Origin: Buxus sempervirens
Lineage: Eukaryota; Streptophyta; Magnoliopsida; Buxales; Buxaceae
Length of the DNA: 64,000 bases
Reading direction: 5' to 3'
Assembly: GCA_947561395.2 (NCBI GenBank)
Contig: OX387194.1
Span: 21,128,048-21,192,047, forward strand
Numbering within the stretch: the first letter of the stretch is position 1; every line of letters begins with the position of its first letter. The notes below the pieces were generated by a model. That model did not search any database. It had not been told where the DNA came from and saw only the letters and a list, made by a program, of their open reading frames with translations. Positions 19,828 to 29,718 of this stretch are shown here, in pieces. Both the position numbers and the translations under genes were made by a program.

Positions 19828-21724
19828 AAGATTCTGAGCTTTTGCATATTCCGATTAAAAAATCTCAAATAGCTTCGGTGTGTATACCTCCCTTGCATGC
19901 TTTAATATGATGATTTCCGCCATCATCCTTGGAATACGCTGGCTCATATTATAATTGTCTTCCTGTTCCTTGTAACGGATATCATCCAAAAGCCTTGAAA
20001 AATGCTGGAAAAAACACGAGACGTCCATGTTGTACTTCGTGTATTTCTTTAACCGGCTGTTGAAGCTTTCACTCAGTTGGGTGCTCTTCATGTCAGCACA
20101 AAATGTAATTCTTCCATATACAAGGGCCCATTTCTCCTTTATCTTAAATATGCCCTTCAGCCACTCATTATCTTGGAGATCATATTTTTGAATCATTGCA
20201 TCCCACGCTTCCAAGAACTTAGCCTCTTCCTCGTAATCATATATACACCGATTGAAATCAGATGAAAAGGAGGTTCTCGTTTGGAATACGTGACCGAGAT
20301 GCTTCAATGAATTTTGGTGCAAATGCCATACACATAACCGATGATAGGTGTTCGGCAAAACAAAAGCAATTGCAGCTGACATAGCTGCATCTTGGTCTGT
20401 CAAGATGGTAACTGGCCTTTTCCCATTCATTGCCTTTATAAATGTTTCAAACAACCAAACAAAGGATGCCTTCGTCTCATCATAAAGCATTGTGGCTCCG
20501 AACACTACCATTCGTCTGTGATGGTTGACTCCAACCAATGGTGCAAATGGCCTTTGAGCTTCGTTTGTCCTATAAGTTGTATCAAAACAAACGACATCTC
20601 CAAAATTATTGTAGTCTTCTTGCATCTTCCGATCAGCCCAGAAAAAGTTTGTTATTTCATTGTTCTCATCAACTTGTATAGCATAAAAGAAAGACGGATC
20701 GTCAATCAGTTGTCCTTCAAAATAAATTAATAACCTTGATCCGTCTCCTACTTTCATTGCTCTCCGTCTGTCACGCATCTGGTTCTTATGGTCAATAGGT
20801 AGGATGCCCAAATTCTCTCTTCCGCCGGCTTCTCTACCCATGAACTCAAAAGCATGCTTTGGTCATATGCCACTGCTTTCTGCTAATACAATTTCTGCTA
20901 ATTGCGCCTCTGTAACTTTCCTCTGTGAAGGTAGCATGTGGGCCTTACTTGGGGTAACAACCTCATGATTATGCTCGTCCTCAAAGCTCGCTACAAAATA
21001 CATGCCATTGTCTTGAGCTTTCACAGTCATGTGTGCCAAACAACCCTTACGTGTTTCCTTTCTGGGGTTCCTCACATCTTTATCCCGTTTGTCTGTTCCC
21101 TTCTTCCCTTCTTTATAGCAACAAAACTTCCTACACAACTCCTTACCATCTTTCCGACTTTTCCATCTCGTACTCTTTCGAATACTAAAGCCCTTCTGTG
21201 CTGCATAAGCATTGTAAAATCTATACGCTTCATGGGTAGATGGGAACTCCATTCCCACGGATGGCCTAAAATTTTGAGTATGCCCTTCGCCGTCATCGAA
21301 CCTTAGTGCTCTTACAACTCTAGGCACTGTATTTATATCCGCTATATCATCACTGACCTCATCTCCACTTAATTGCTCACTTACACTTGTAGAAATGACT
21401 TGCTCCATTTGTCCCTACAACATAAAACAGATATTCCACTTAGAATATCATACTAATAACAATATATAGTACCCATGAACATCACAGGGTAACCATTCTC
21501 TTCAACCATGTGCCAAGTTGGTGTATTTTGAGGGCTTATTACAAAACTTGAGTACGTCGGAATAATTTCTTAGTACCTAGACACATGGTACCTACGAATT
21601 ATTTTTACGGTACGCCAAGGGTACGAAGGTGGTACATAAGTTTTGGACCTTCTTCATTCCCATAGGTTTGGTTAAAATAAGATAGAATATACTAGAAAAA
21701 AATAAAGTCAAAAAAAAGACAAAA

Positions 21725-21935
21725 CATGTCCGCGCGATTAGCCCAGAGATTAATCGTGAGATCCGCGATTAGAATGTTAAGACACGAATTTTCCACGATT
21801 AGCATCCACGACTAATCACCCAGTCGAGATTAGGTCTTGCGATTAATCTCAAGATTAATCGTGACCTTCCCGATTAACTTTCCGAAGTCTCTGTTTCATC
21901 ACGATTAAATCCCAGGATTAATCGGTGCCAGGCGA
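21725..21935 (-). promoter_or_regulatory. Dense CGATTAATC motif cluster upstream of the transposase
   Basis: In about 210 bp I count about eleven GATTA-core motifs in both orientations (CGCGATTAG, GATTAATCGTG, GCGATTAGA, ACGATTAGC, GACTAATC, GCGATTAATCTC, AGATTAATCGTG, CGATTAAC, ACGATTAAAT, GGATTAATCGG). GATTAATC is itself a palindrome. The cluster lies 320-530 bp upstream of ATG 21408. The leader between them has a likely splice acceptor (TATGTTGTAG) just before the ATG. The same motif occurs at the promoter of the convergent accessory ORF. Confidence 0.6.
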
Positions 21936-21939
21936 TTTG

Positions 21940-22540
21940 GGATACCTATGAAAATTTCTTGGGTACCTATGCCTTATTTTGGGGATACCTAACGATTAAT
22001 TGGGGGTACCTAGGGCATTATTGGTGGTTTTTTGGTGGGTACCTAAGGCTTAATTGTGGTGAACCTCACATTTATTCGGTGGGCACCTAAGGCTTGTTCG
22101 GGGGTGGTAATGGCTTATTTGACAGCTGTTTATTTCTGGGCGTACCTAAGGTTATTTTGGGGGTGCTTCATTGTTCATTTCGGGGGTACCGAATTCTTAT
22201 TTGACTAGCCTTTTTGTGTGGGTAATGAGTGCTTAATGGGGTTACCCAAGGCTTATTTCGGAGCGTTTTTTTTACAGGTACCTAAGGGTTGTCCTCAGGT
22301 GTACTTATGGCTAAATATGCGTGTACCTGAAGATTAACGTGTACCTTAGGCTTAATTGGGGCTACCTACGACTTAAGTACACCCAACATGCGGCTTACTT
22401 CGGTAGGTACCTATTACTTAATTGGTTGAATCGTAATTACAAATTTATTATCTCCCTTTACTTCTGATTTTTTTTTAGTACCACAGGTGTATCATTGAGG
22501 ATACCACATGGTACCTTGTCGATGTGTGGCGGCGCGGCAT
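21940..22540. repeat. Right GGTACC repeat array of the MULE
   Basis: Degenerate repeats of about 22-26 bp of the form GGGGTACCTAAGGCTTATTT, roughly twenty recognisable copies, some reduced to GTACCT or CACCTAAGGC. The array faces the left complex (1-3770) across the two MULE genes. I could not define an exact right terminus or target duplication; the repeats fade after about 22540. Confidence 0.7.
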
Positions 22541-23023
22541 TGTTCGCCCGACCATCATTTGAATTTATTTAAGGTTCCACCATCTTCGGGGGTTGACATT
22601 AATGGAAAAAGACAAAAATCTGTTTATGTACCTGGTTTAGATTGGTTGTTGGAGTCTTAAATAGAAACAAATAATGGTGGAGTGAGTGGTGGTACCTTCT
22701 TCTTTAACACTTGGAAGTGGAACTGTGGTAGCTGCCTTCCTTTTCTTCGAATAGAGAGTAAAGGCAGCACCTTTCCAGCCAATGTTGGAGTAAACACAGA
22801 AATGTCTGAGTAAGAACAGAGAAAGTTCGGACGTGGACAAGATTATAAGTTAAATAATATAAATGTTTCGCGCGTTTTCGTCTTGCCGAGGAGACAGCCG
22901 AGTAGAATTTTAATACTTTTTTAAGTATTGTGCTCAAAATTACTATTATAACCTTCGCTTATTCTGGTCCGTTGGATTGCGCTTCACAGACGATGTTTTT
23001 GCTTCATAGAGGATCCGAGCGCC
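22541..23023. other. Sequence between MULE right array and gene A; possible new promoter of gene A
   Basis: Copies B and C share about 700 bp of upstream sequence. In copy A that similarity stops at about 23024, about 100 bp before the ATG, and is replaced by this unrelated sequence. An AT-rich TATA-like stretch ('aataatataaatg', about 22854-22866) and a CGCGCG motif just after it lie here. Small minus-strand frames (22637-22937) show nothing recognisable. The replaced promoter means gene A may be silent or differently expressed. Confidence 0.45.
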
Positions 23024-23120
23024 TCACCTTCCCCACTCATCACATCTTCTTCAATTCTCTTTTGTCTACTCCCGCGTCCCGGCCAGCAAGGGAATTAAGA
23101 ATCGAACTCACTCAAAAGCA

Positions 23121-23846
23121 ATGCAGGACAACGTTGATCTCCTTCAGGATCTCGAAGACGCAGAGGACGCTCTTTCTCTCTGTGATCTTCCTCTTCATTA
23201 CAAAGACGACGAACTCGTCAACTGGGAAGATGCCTCTGCCGGAGATTCCCAGACCTCATGGGAGCACGGGCACTTCGAGTTCTCTAGTGATCCGAAGGTG
23301 GAGGCTTGCCCTCCGGAGAATATCATCTTCTGTGAGAAGCATCTTCCGTCCAAACAACCTCTCTCCCACCATACCCACATCCCTAAAACCTTCGAATTTC
23401 ATCCCCGTTTACGGTCGGAACAGTTGAACTTCTACAAATTACAGAGCTCTTCGTTTGGTAATGACAGAGGCGGAGTTATAAGCACTAATAGTTCTGTGGG
23501 CTACAATAAATTTCAGAGAACTTCAAGCTCCAGAGCTTCGCGGATGGCATCACCGTCGAGTTACCAGCCTCCGATGAAGCCCAGATGGTATATGGGTTTG
23601 TTTGGATTGACGAGATTTTCGCCGAAGATGGAGGTGGAAGATTTAAGAATCCAGCTGGATCGACTCAGCCGGCCGGTTTTAAAGGGAGGGGAAACGATTT
23701 CCATTAAAAGTGGAGGAGGAAAGGGCTCATGGGGGTTACTCCGAGCCTTTAGTTGTGGCCCTTCCAAGGCTGCCGCGGCGTCAATCCGTTGCCTGCCGCA
23801 CGTGGTCAAATGTGGGTCTTTTGCGGCACGTGCTATCCCTAAATAA
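23121..23846 (+). CDS. Uncharacterised plant protein, copy A (241 aa)
   Basis: Single-exon ORF, start MQDNVDLLQDLEDAEDALS. The N-terminus is acidic and leucine-rich (about residues 1-35) and the middle is Ser/His/Pro-rich and probably disordered. The conserved C-terminal block is KPRWYMGLFGLTRF followed by KMEVEDLRIQLDRLSRP, then KGSWGLLRAFSCG and a short basic end (CGSFAARAIPK). There is no signal peptide or membrane segment. The C-terminal block recalls a family of small plant proteins of unknown function; I do not assign a name. Copy A differs from B by 17 substitutions and one residue by my count, and its frame is intact. Unlike B and C it lacks the shared upstream region with its TATA box. 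Its 3' flank carries an hAT insertion 40 bp after the stop. Confidence 0.8.
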   Translation: MQDNVDLLQDLEDAEDALSLCDLPLHYKDDELVNWEDASAGDSQTSWEHGHFEFSSDPKVEACPPENIIFCEKHLPSKQPLSHHTHIPKTFEFHPRLRSEQLNFYKLQSSSFGNDRGGVISTNSSVGYNKFQRTSSSRASRMASPSSYQPPMKPRWYMGLFGLTRFSPKMEVEDLRIQLDRLSRPVLKGGETISIKSGGGKGSWGLLRAFSCGPSKAAAASIRCLPHVVKCGSFAARAIPK

Positions 23847-24329
23847 GGGTTCCTTCCCCTCTGCATCATCCTCCAAACTTTGAAGTAGAGCTTGCAACGG
23901 GCGGGTTGTGTCGGGTTCAGGCTGGGTCATAATCGGGTTGAGGCTAATCGGGTCGATTCGGGTTGAACCCCGGTTAGTGGCGGGTTGGAAAAATCTCAAA
24001 CCGAACCCAACCCGCCACTAATCGGGTTCAACCCGCCAACCCAATTATTTTTTTGAAAAAAAAATGATTAGAAATCATGATTACTTATACCTTGCTTTGA
24101 TTTTCTGCATTGATAAAAGCACAATGGTACATATATAACTCTGTTTATTTCAGACTCTAATAAATCATTTATAATCGATTATGGCTTCTATGTAAACTAC
24201 TTTTGCCCACACATTGCACATCATACTCACATACAGTTTGGACTTTAGAATTAACAAGCACAGACGACGGATCCTTCCACAGTCACAAGTAGAAGAAGGT
24301 GATTAAGAGGCCGGAGATGGAGGATTAAT

Positions 24330-24466
24330 TCAAGGGCACTTGGGTTTGCCCTTGGAGTTCTTCTTGTCATGGTAGCATTAGCAAGGGCACTCGTGCTTGT
24401 TCCCGTAGGTTCCAGATGGCACGCACTTACACTCCTCGGAAATGCCACAGTATTTGAGACTCCACA
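24330..24466 (-). pseudogene. Captured GASA/snakin gene, 3' part
   Basis: The minus strand encodes [20 protein letters not shown] then KHECPC and, after a TAA-containing 6-bp irregularity, YHDKKNSKGKPKCP and a stop. This is the unmistakable C-terminal half of a GASA domain. It completes the part at 24878-24935. Confidence 0.85.
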
Positions 24467-24877
24467 TACTTTCATCAAACACAGAATCCCCCCAGAACTG
24501 CATACCCAGATATGAGAACATTCCAAGAAGCAGTATTTCTCTGAGGCATTTCATCGAACAGCTTACGAATATCATCCACGTCCTCAGATTTACAATACAT
24601 CACCATGATAGAATTTGTAACAACTATATCTGAAACAAACCCCATTTCAATACTCTTACAATGTATCACTTTTCCACCTACCAAATCTCCAATCTCACAA
24701 CAGATTTTCGAAACCATCGCAAAACTGTAATTATCAGGCGATTCGCCCACTCAGCACATTTGTTTAAAAACATGCAAGGCCTCTTCAAACATGTAATTTT
24801 TTGAGTATCCGCTGATAAAAGAATTCCACAGGAAAATATTCTTGGGATGAATTGAATTGAACACGATTCGAGAATCT
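24467..24877 (-). pseudogene. PPR protein fragment inserted in the GASA fragment
   Basis: The minus strand reads as pentatricopeptide repeats of the plant PLS type with one frame change: NIFLWNSFISGYSKN, EEALHVFKQM, then [63 protein letters not shown] proteins bind organellar RNA. About 135 codons (three to four repeats) are present, with no start and no C-terminal domain. The piece sits exactly between two halves of the GASA domain, in the same orientation. Confidence 0.85.
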
Positions 24878-25085
24878 GATGGTCTGGCACTCCTGCTTTG
24901 GCGCACCTTGCTGCGCACTTGTTATCGCATAAACCTAATGTGAAGAGAAAAAAAATTAAAGGGAAGGAAGGTCACCGCACCCAGCACCAGCAATGGAAAA
25001 ATGAAAGGAATGAAAAAAAAAACTAATGAGGAAGACTAAGGCTTTGATATTCAAGAGATGGTCTTACTTGAACCAGCCATGGTGG
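24878..25085 (-). pseudogene. Captured GASA/snakin gene, 5' part
   Basis: The minus strand at 24878-24935 encodes CDNKCAARCAKAGVPD, the first half of the cysteine-rich GASA (gibberellic-acid-stimulated) domain, just after a splice-acceptor-like CACATTAG. An ATG (MAGSSK) at about 25080 is the possible start of the signal-peptide exon, but it soon meets stops. GASA proteins are small secreted peptides with twelve conserved cysteines. This copy is broken by a PPR fragment and resumes at 24466. Confidence 0.7.
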
Positions 25086-25736
25086 GCTGGATGAAAGAGG
25101 AGCTCAAGACAAGTGACAGTAGCAGCAAGGTTAAACAAACAAGCTTCTTTGTTCTTCTTCTCTGCTAATATTTGAAAAGGTTATTAACAAGCAAGAAACA
25201 GCAAGTAGCAAGGGACGTGCGCATACAAAGCCTTGTAGGAGGGATCTCAAGCTCTGAAGAGAAGCAGGAAACCCAAGCGGTTATTTATAGACAGATCCAA
25301 AGAGACGACCAGCCCCCATCTCTTCGCGGGTGCCGGCTGCTGTGCTTGGCTGCGACAAGAGACGACCAGCCCCCGTCAGTTAAATAACGACTGCTTTGCC
25401 AGAGGAAAGTGAGAAGTTGGAAACGATCAAAAGAAGAGGAAGAGCGGCGCAGACGCGCAGCTGAATGAAAGAGGAAGAGAAGAGGGCAAGAGGTAGGCAG
25501 GCGAAAAGAAAATTGAAACCCTAGACTAATTCTGATTTTCCTTATTCGTTTGAGTCTTATCGGGTAACCCATCGGTTTACGGGTTGTAATTGGGTTGACC
25601 CGATTACGGGCGGGTTGGGAAAATCCCAACCCGCACCCAATCCAATTAATAATCGGGTCAACCCAACCCGTTTATAATCGAGTTAAATGGGTTGACCCGT
25701 CGGTTCAGGTCACCTTTTGCCGGCTCTACTTCGAAG

Positions 25737-26040
25737 GAGCTGGAGCGCCTTGTGTTGTGATAAATACCCCTATTTTAGTAGAACTTCAGACCAATCTCAT
25801 GGCCATCATGGCATCCTTTTTTGTGGTAGCGGGGGCCTGCATTTGCGCTGCCCCTACCAACAAAAAAAAGATCATGGCATCCTTTTTTCGTAGAGTGGTA
25901 GTATAGTGTTGATGCTTTATCATGATTTATTTTTTTTTAAAAAGTTGATGCTAGAGATTCATCTTTATTGCTATTGATGCTATGTCTAGGATGAAATCGT
26001 CTACAATTATTGAGACGGCAATTTTACCAACAAAAAAAAA
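25737..26040 (+). repeat. Duplicated 3' flank of gene A
   Basis: Sequence matching the regions after genes B (48960-49150) and C (58905-59130), and a fourth gene-less copy (52722-52935). Landmarks are 'atggcatcctttttt', 'gatgctagagattcatc' and 'gatgaaatcgtctacaatt'. It is non-coding. Confidence 0.75.
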
Positions 26041-27949
26041 GGAAAGAGAGAGAGAGAGGACAATTCAAAGGGAAGGTGCTCTTACAGCTGTCCGGTACTT
26101 CAAGGGAGCTTGCACACCTGTCCTATTTTATTTACAAAAGTAGGAAATCAAAAATTACAAAAGGGACTAGCTTGCCCGGAAATTCTTCCTTCTGCTTTCT
26201 ATTTCAAGTCTCGAAGGATACGCCATTTCTTTCTTCTGCTGGGGACCGTCGCTTGACTAAGTCCGGACTCCTCTCCGCAAGGCTCTTTCCGCAGGGGATT
26301 GTGGACAAAGGGGTCTGCTCTTCGCTCTTGTTCTTCTGGGAGAAGGTCCCCTTCTTGCTGGGGAGGTGTTCTCTTGTCGATCCTTTTTTATGACGAGGTA
26401 AGGCCTCTCCTGGTTCAAAATAACTCCACCGGGGATTTGTGGAAGAGCCTTTTCCTCTCTTCTTTCTCTGAGATAGGATTTCTGTTGTGACAGGGGTCAC
26501 TTTTAGGTAGACACTGGGACTCCTTTTGGAAGAAAAACTCCACCAAGGATTGAATGGGAGCCCGTATGTTTTCTTGTCACTCTTCCTTGCAAAGCCTGCC
26601 TCTTCAGATTAGGCAGGGGCTTGGCGTACTGGTTGGGGCTCCCATTGAATGGTGAAAACTCCTCTGAGGATTGGTGAGAGTCCTCTTTATCTGCCAAGTG
26701 CTTCTTATGTTATGACACTCTCCCCTGATATGGAGCTCTGCTTAGGGATTGGTGAGAGATGTTATATTTTCTTTGTGAGCTTCAATGCTCGTCCAGTGTC
26801 ACCTTGGTAGATCTCTCTTATTCTTAGATACCACTCTCCATCATTAGTGAACTCCACTAGGGATTGGGGATAGGGTATCTGTTTCTTCTAAGGGGTCCGT
26901 CTTTTCCTTTGCCCTCGGCCATCTCTCTTCTCATTTTGATCGTACCTATGAAGAAGGGAAAGAAAGAGAATTTCAGTTCAGGACTCATTGGGGGAGTGTA
27001 TGCAAAAGCATTCTTCTTTTCTTTTTTGAGCCTTTTGCCCGTTACAGCAAGAATTAGCCTTCATCATGGTTGTGAACTTATCAGCTAAGGTTAGTAGCAC
27101 AATATGGAACTCAAGAATAGTTAAGTAGAACAATTATAGAAAAACACAGATGTGTCAGTGTGCGTCTGTGTTTGCAATATCCGAAATTGGTCCCAAGGTT
27201 AGACGGGACTCGGTGTGCTTGGTATTTTCAGTAGCATTATCATCATGGGCCATTGTGAAGCTCTGACTCAGACACAACCTACTGGTCGGGATCCCTTAGA
27301 TTCGCCTGTCTTTCTCAGCTCATTGTTCAGCCTTATTTCTGCTCTTTTCGGCTTTTGTTTTGCTCCATCCAAGCTTGACCATCTTGCTACCTTTTCTTTC
27401 TTTCCTTTCCTTTAGCCACGACTGACCCCCTTTTTGCACACAGCGCCCTTTTTTCGGGTTTTCACTATGTCTGGCCTTTTTGGAAACTCTGAATTCCGTC
27501 ATTATTAACCAATGCAAATTTGATTGCTTTACCAAAATCATTCCTTTTGGGATCCAAGAGGTCTTTTAGGATAGGACGAAATGTAAGCTTGGCTTTGGGT
27601 TACAAAGAAAGAGGTAAGCGGCTCAAAAAAGGCTTAACTATCTGGGTTTACACAATGTTCTAACTTTTATTACTTTCGGGGCTTACATCCTGGCTTATTC
27701 TTGCTTATATATTTTTTCTTGTTGTTGGGTAGAAATTTCCCAATTTCTTTCTATTTTCTCTTTCTCGTTTTCTCTTGCATTTTTTTTAGGAATGCTCGGT
27801 TTGATTTATAGAACACTTGTATTGGGTTGAAGGAATTTATCAAGGCTCAAAAGTGTCTGGTTAGGGTTGGAGAATTAAGAGTGATTGGAAGGATTTATGG
27901 TTTAAGGGAGAGTAAAAAATGGCCTCTCTTCATTTCCCAATTAGAATAA
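26041..27949. repeat. LTR-like sequence downstream of gypsy pol, boundaries unresolved
   Basis: About 1.9 kb without credible genes. It contains several degenerate short repeats of the type 'ctccaccaaggattg' and 'ggattggtgagag' (26400-26880). Its first part (26041-26385) is repeated at 52937-53256. From its position downstream of the minus-strand gypsy pol it is probably that element's 3' untranslated region and 3' LTR, but I could not identify TG...CA ends, a polypurine tract or a target duplication. Confidence 0.4.
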
Positions 27950-29718
27950 TCTTAAGCGTAGTACATTTTGACTGCGTTTGCATTTATCGACGCAGGAAAG
28001 ATAGCTCCGTCCATCTCTTGTAGGATTAACGCTCCTCTTGACAGAAGCTTGTGGACTACAAATGGCCCTTAGTAGTTTGGTTTGAACTTCCCCCTGTTGT
28101 CTTCTTGGTGGGGACGGATCCTTTTCAACACCAGATCTCCTACCTTGAAGTACCGTGGCTTCACTTTCTTGTTGTAGGCATGTGCCACTCTCTACTAATA
28201 GAGTTGGCCATGACACAAAGCTTTGATTCTTTTCTCATCCAACAGTTGCAGTTGGTCAAATTTGGATTGTTCCCACTCAATGTCACTTATCTTGGCTTCC
28301 TTCAGAATTTTGAGTGAGGGGATCTGCACTTCCACAGGGAGAACTGCTTCCATACCATACACAAGGGAGAAGGGAGTTGCCCCAGTCGATGTCCTTATCG
28401 ATGTCCGATATGTGTGCAGTGCATAAGGAAACTTCTTTTGCCAGTCTCTGTAGGTGACTATGATCTTTTCCAATATCCTTTTTAGATTACTGTTGGTAGC
28501 CTCTACTGCTTCGTTCATCTTGGACCGGTACGCTGTGGAATTCAAATGTCTGATCTTCAGATCTTCACACATCCTTTCCATGTCCTTATTGTTCAGATTT
28601 TTTGCGTTGTCCGTGATGACGGCCTCAGGCACGCCGTATCAGCAAACGATGTTGTTTCTGATGAACTTCAGTACATGGGATTTCTTCACATCTACAAATG
28701 ACATGGCTTCTACCCACTTGGTAAAATAATCAATTGCAACCAAGATGAATCGGTGTCCATTAGAAACTTTCGGATGAATCTATCCGATCACATCAATTCC
28801 CCAAATGGCAAATGGCCAAGGTGAAGCCATGGAGTGCAGTGTGTTTGGCGGTGCATAGATATTGTCTGCATAAATCTGGCATAACTTGCATTTCCAGACA
28901 TGGACGTAGCAGTCTATCTCCATAGTCATCCAGTAGTAGCCCATCCTTAGAATTTTCCTTGCTAACATATGCCCATTCATGTGTGCACCGTACAAACCTA
29001 CGTGGACTTCATTGATCAACTTTTTTGCCTCATATTCCTTGAGACATAATAGCAGTGAGTCATTATATGATTTCTTGTACACTCTACCTCCGTTGTGAAA
29101 GTATTGTCCCGCTAATCTTTGGATTGTACGTTTCTCCGTAGCCGTGACACTTTCTGGCAAAGTTCTGTCTTTTAGGTATCTTTCAATATCAGCATACCAT
29201 GGCTCTTCTTCGGGACTATTCTTCTCAATACTAAAACAGTAAACGGGTTGGTTCCGAACCTCTATTTCCAGAGGTTCCACAAGGGTGTTGTCAGTGATAG
29301 TTGCCATGGATGCGAGTATAGCTAAGGCATCTGCGAACTGATTCCTATCTCGTGGCATGTAATTGGATGTTACGTTCTCAAATTTCTTTTGTAGCTCCTT
29401 GATCAGTTCTTGATATGGCACCAACTTCACATCTTTGGTCTTCCAATCTTCCATTACTTGATAAATGATAAGACTAGAATCACCGAACACCCTTAACTCT
29501 TGTATATGCATCTCGATTGCTGCCCGCAAACCTAATACACATGCTTCATATTCTGTCATGTTGTTAGCACAATCGAACAATAGTTTTGCAGCTATTGGAT
29601 GATGGACACCTTCTGGGGAGATTAGCACAGCTCCGATTCCTTTTCCATTAACATTGACTGCTCCATCAAAGAACATCTGCCATTTGGTTTCCTCTGTCAA
29701 CTCAGTGAACATTACATC
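27950..29718 (-). pseudogene. Ty3/gypsy pol fragment (RNase H and integrase), Tat-like, decayed
   Basis: The minus-strand frame 29712-28780 starts with a second RNase H domain (WQMFFDGAVNVNGKGIGAVL, TEYEACVLGLRAAIE, FGDSSLIIYQV, RDRNQFADALA) of the kind found in Tat-lineage elements. The integrase zinc finger follows (HMNGHMLARKIL, then CKLCQIYAD). After two in-frame stops the catalytic core continues (FTKWVEAMSF, AVITDNAKNLNN, MNEAVEATNSNLKRI), then the C-terminal 'KVKPRYFKVGDLVLKRI' segment with another frame break. Reverse transcriptase, protease and gag are missing: the frame is cut at 29718 where an LTR of another family begins. Inactive. Confidence 0.85.

Larger units (their letters stand above)
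6763..21408 (-). pseudogene. FAR1/FHY3-type MULE transposase, split by a copia element and carrying four nonsense mutations
   Basis: Coding pieces on the minus strand are 21408-19823, 7723-7051 and, after a 102-bp intron (donor GTATAA at 7050, acceptor CCACAG ending at 6949), 6948-6763. Leaving out the copia insertion and one ACAAC copy, the total is 2445 nt, an exact multiple of three (814 codons plus stop). Domains in order: FAR1-type zinc-binding domain (about residues 50-155; ELCRKFCC, KGCLAHM, HNHEV); MULE DDE domain (D about 276 in VVCFDTTY, D about 338 in TILTDQD, E about 447 in LSESFNS) with the CxxH signature YHRLCVWHL; SWIM zinc finger (CSCRKFEFVGILCSH). In-frame stops lie at 20863-20865 (TGA), 19855-19857 (TAA), 7189-7191 (TGA) and 6937-6939 (TAG). 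Each can be explained by one C-to-T change from CGA, CAA, CGA and CAG. The protein would bind element ends and cut and rejoin DNA; this copy cannot make it. Confidence 0.88.
23886..25728. mobile_element. Non-autonomous hAT element, 1.84 kb, with captured GASA and PPR fragments
   Basis: The ends are inverted: TAGAGCTTGCAA on the left and the reverse complement of TAGAGCCGGCAAAAGG on the right. They are flanked by the 8-bp duplications CTTTGAAG (23878-23885) and CTTCGAAG (25729-25736), one mismatch. An 8-bp duplication, TAGRGC ends and terminal CGGGTTGGGT-type repeats are hAT features. The homologous site after gene C has no such insertion, which confirms the boundaries. No hAT transposase is present. 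The interior (minus strand) carries host-gene pieces. Confidence 0.88.
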
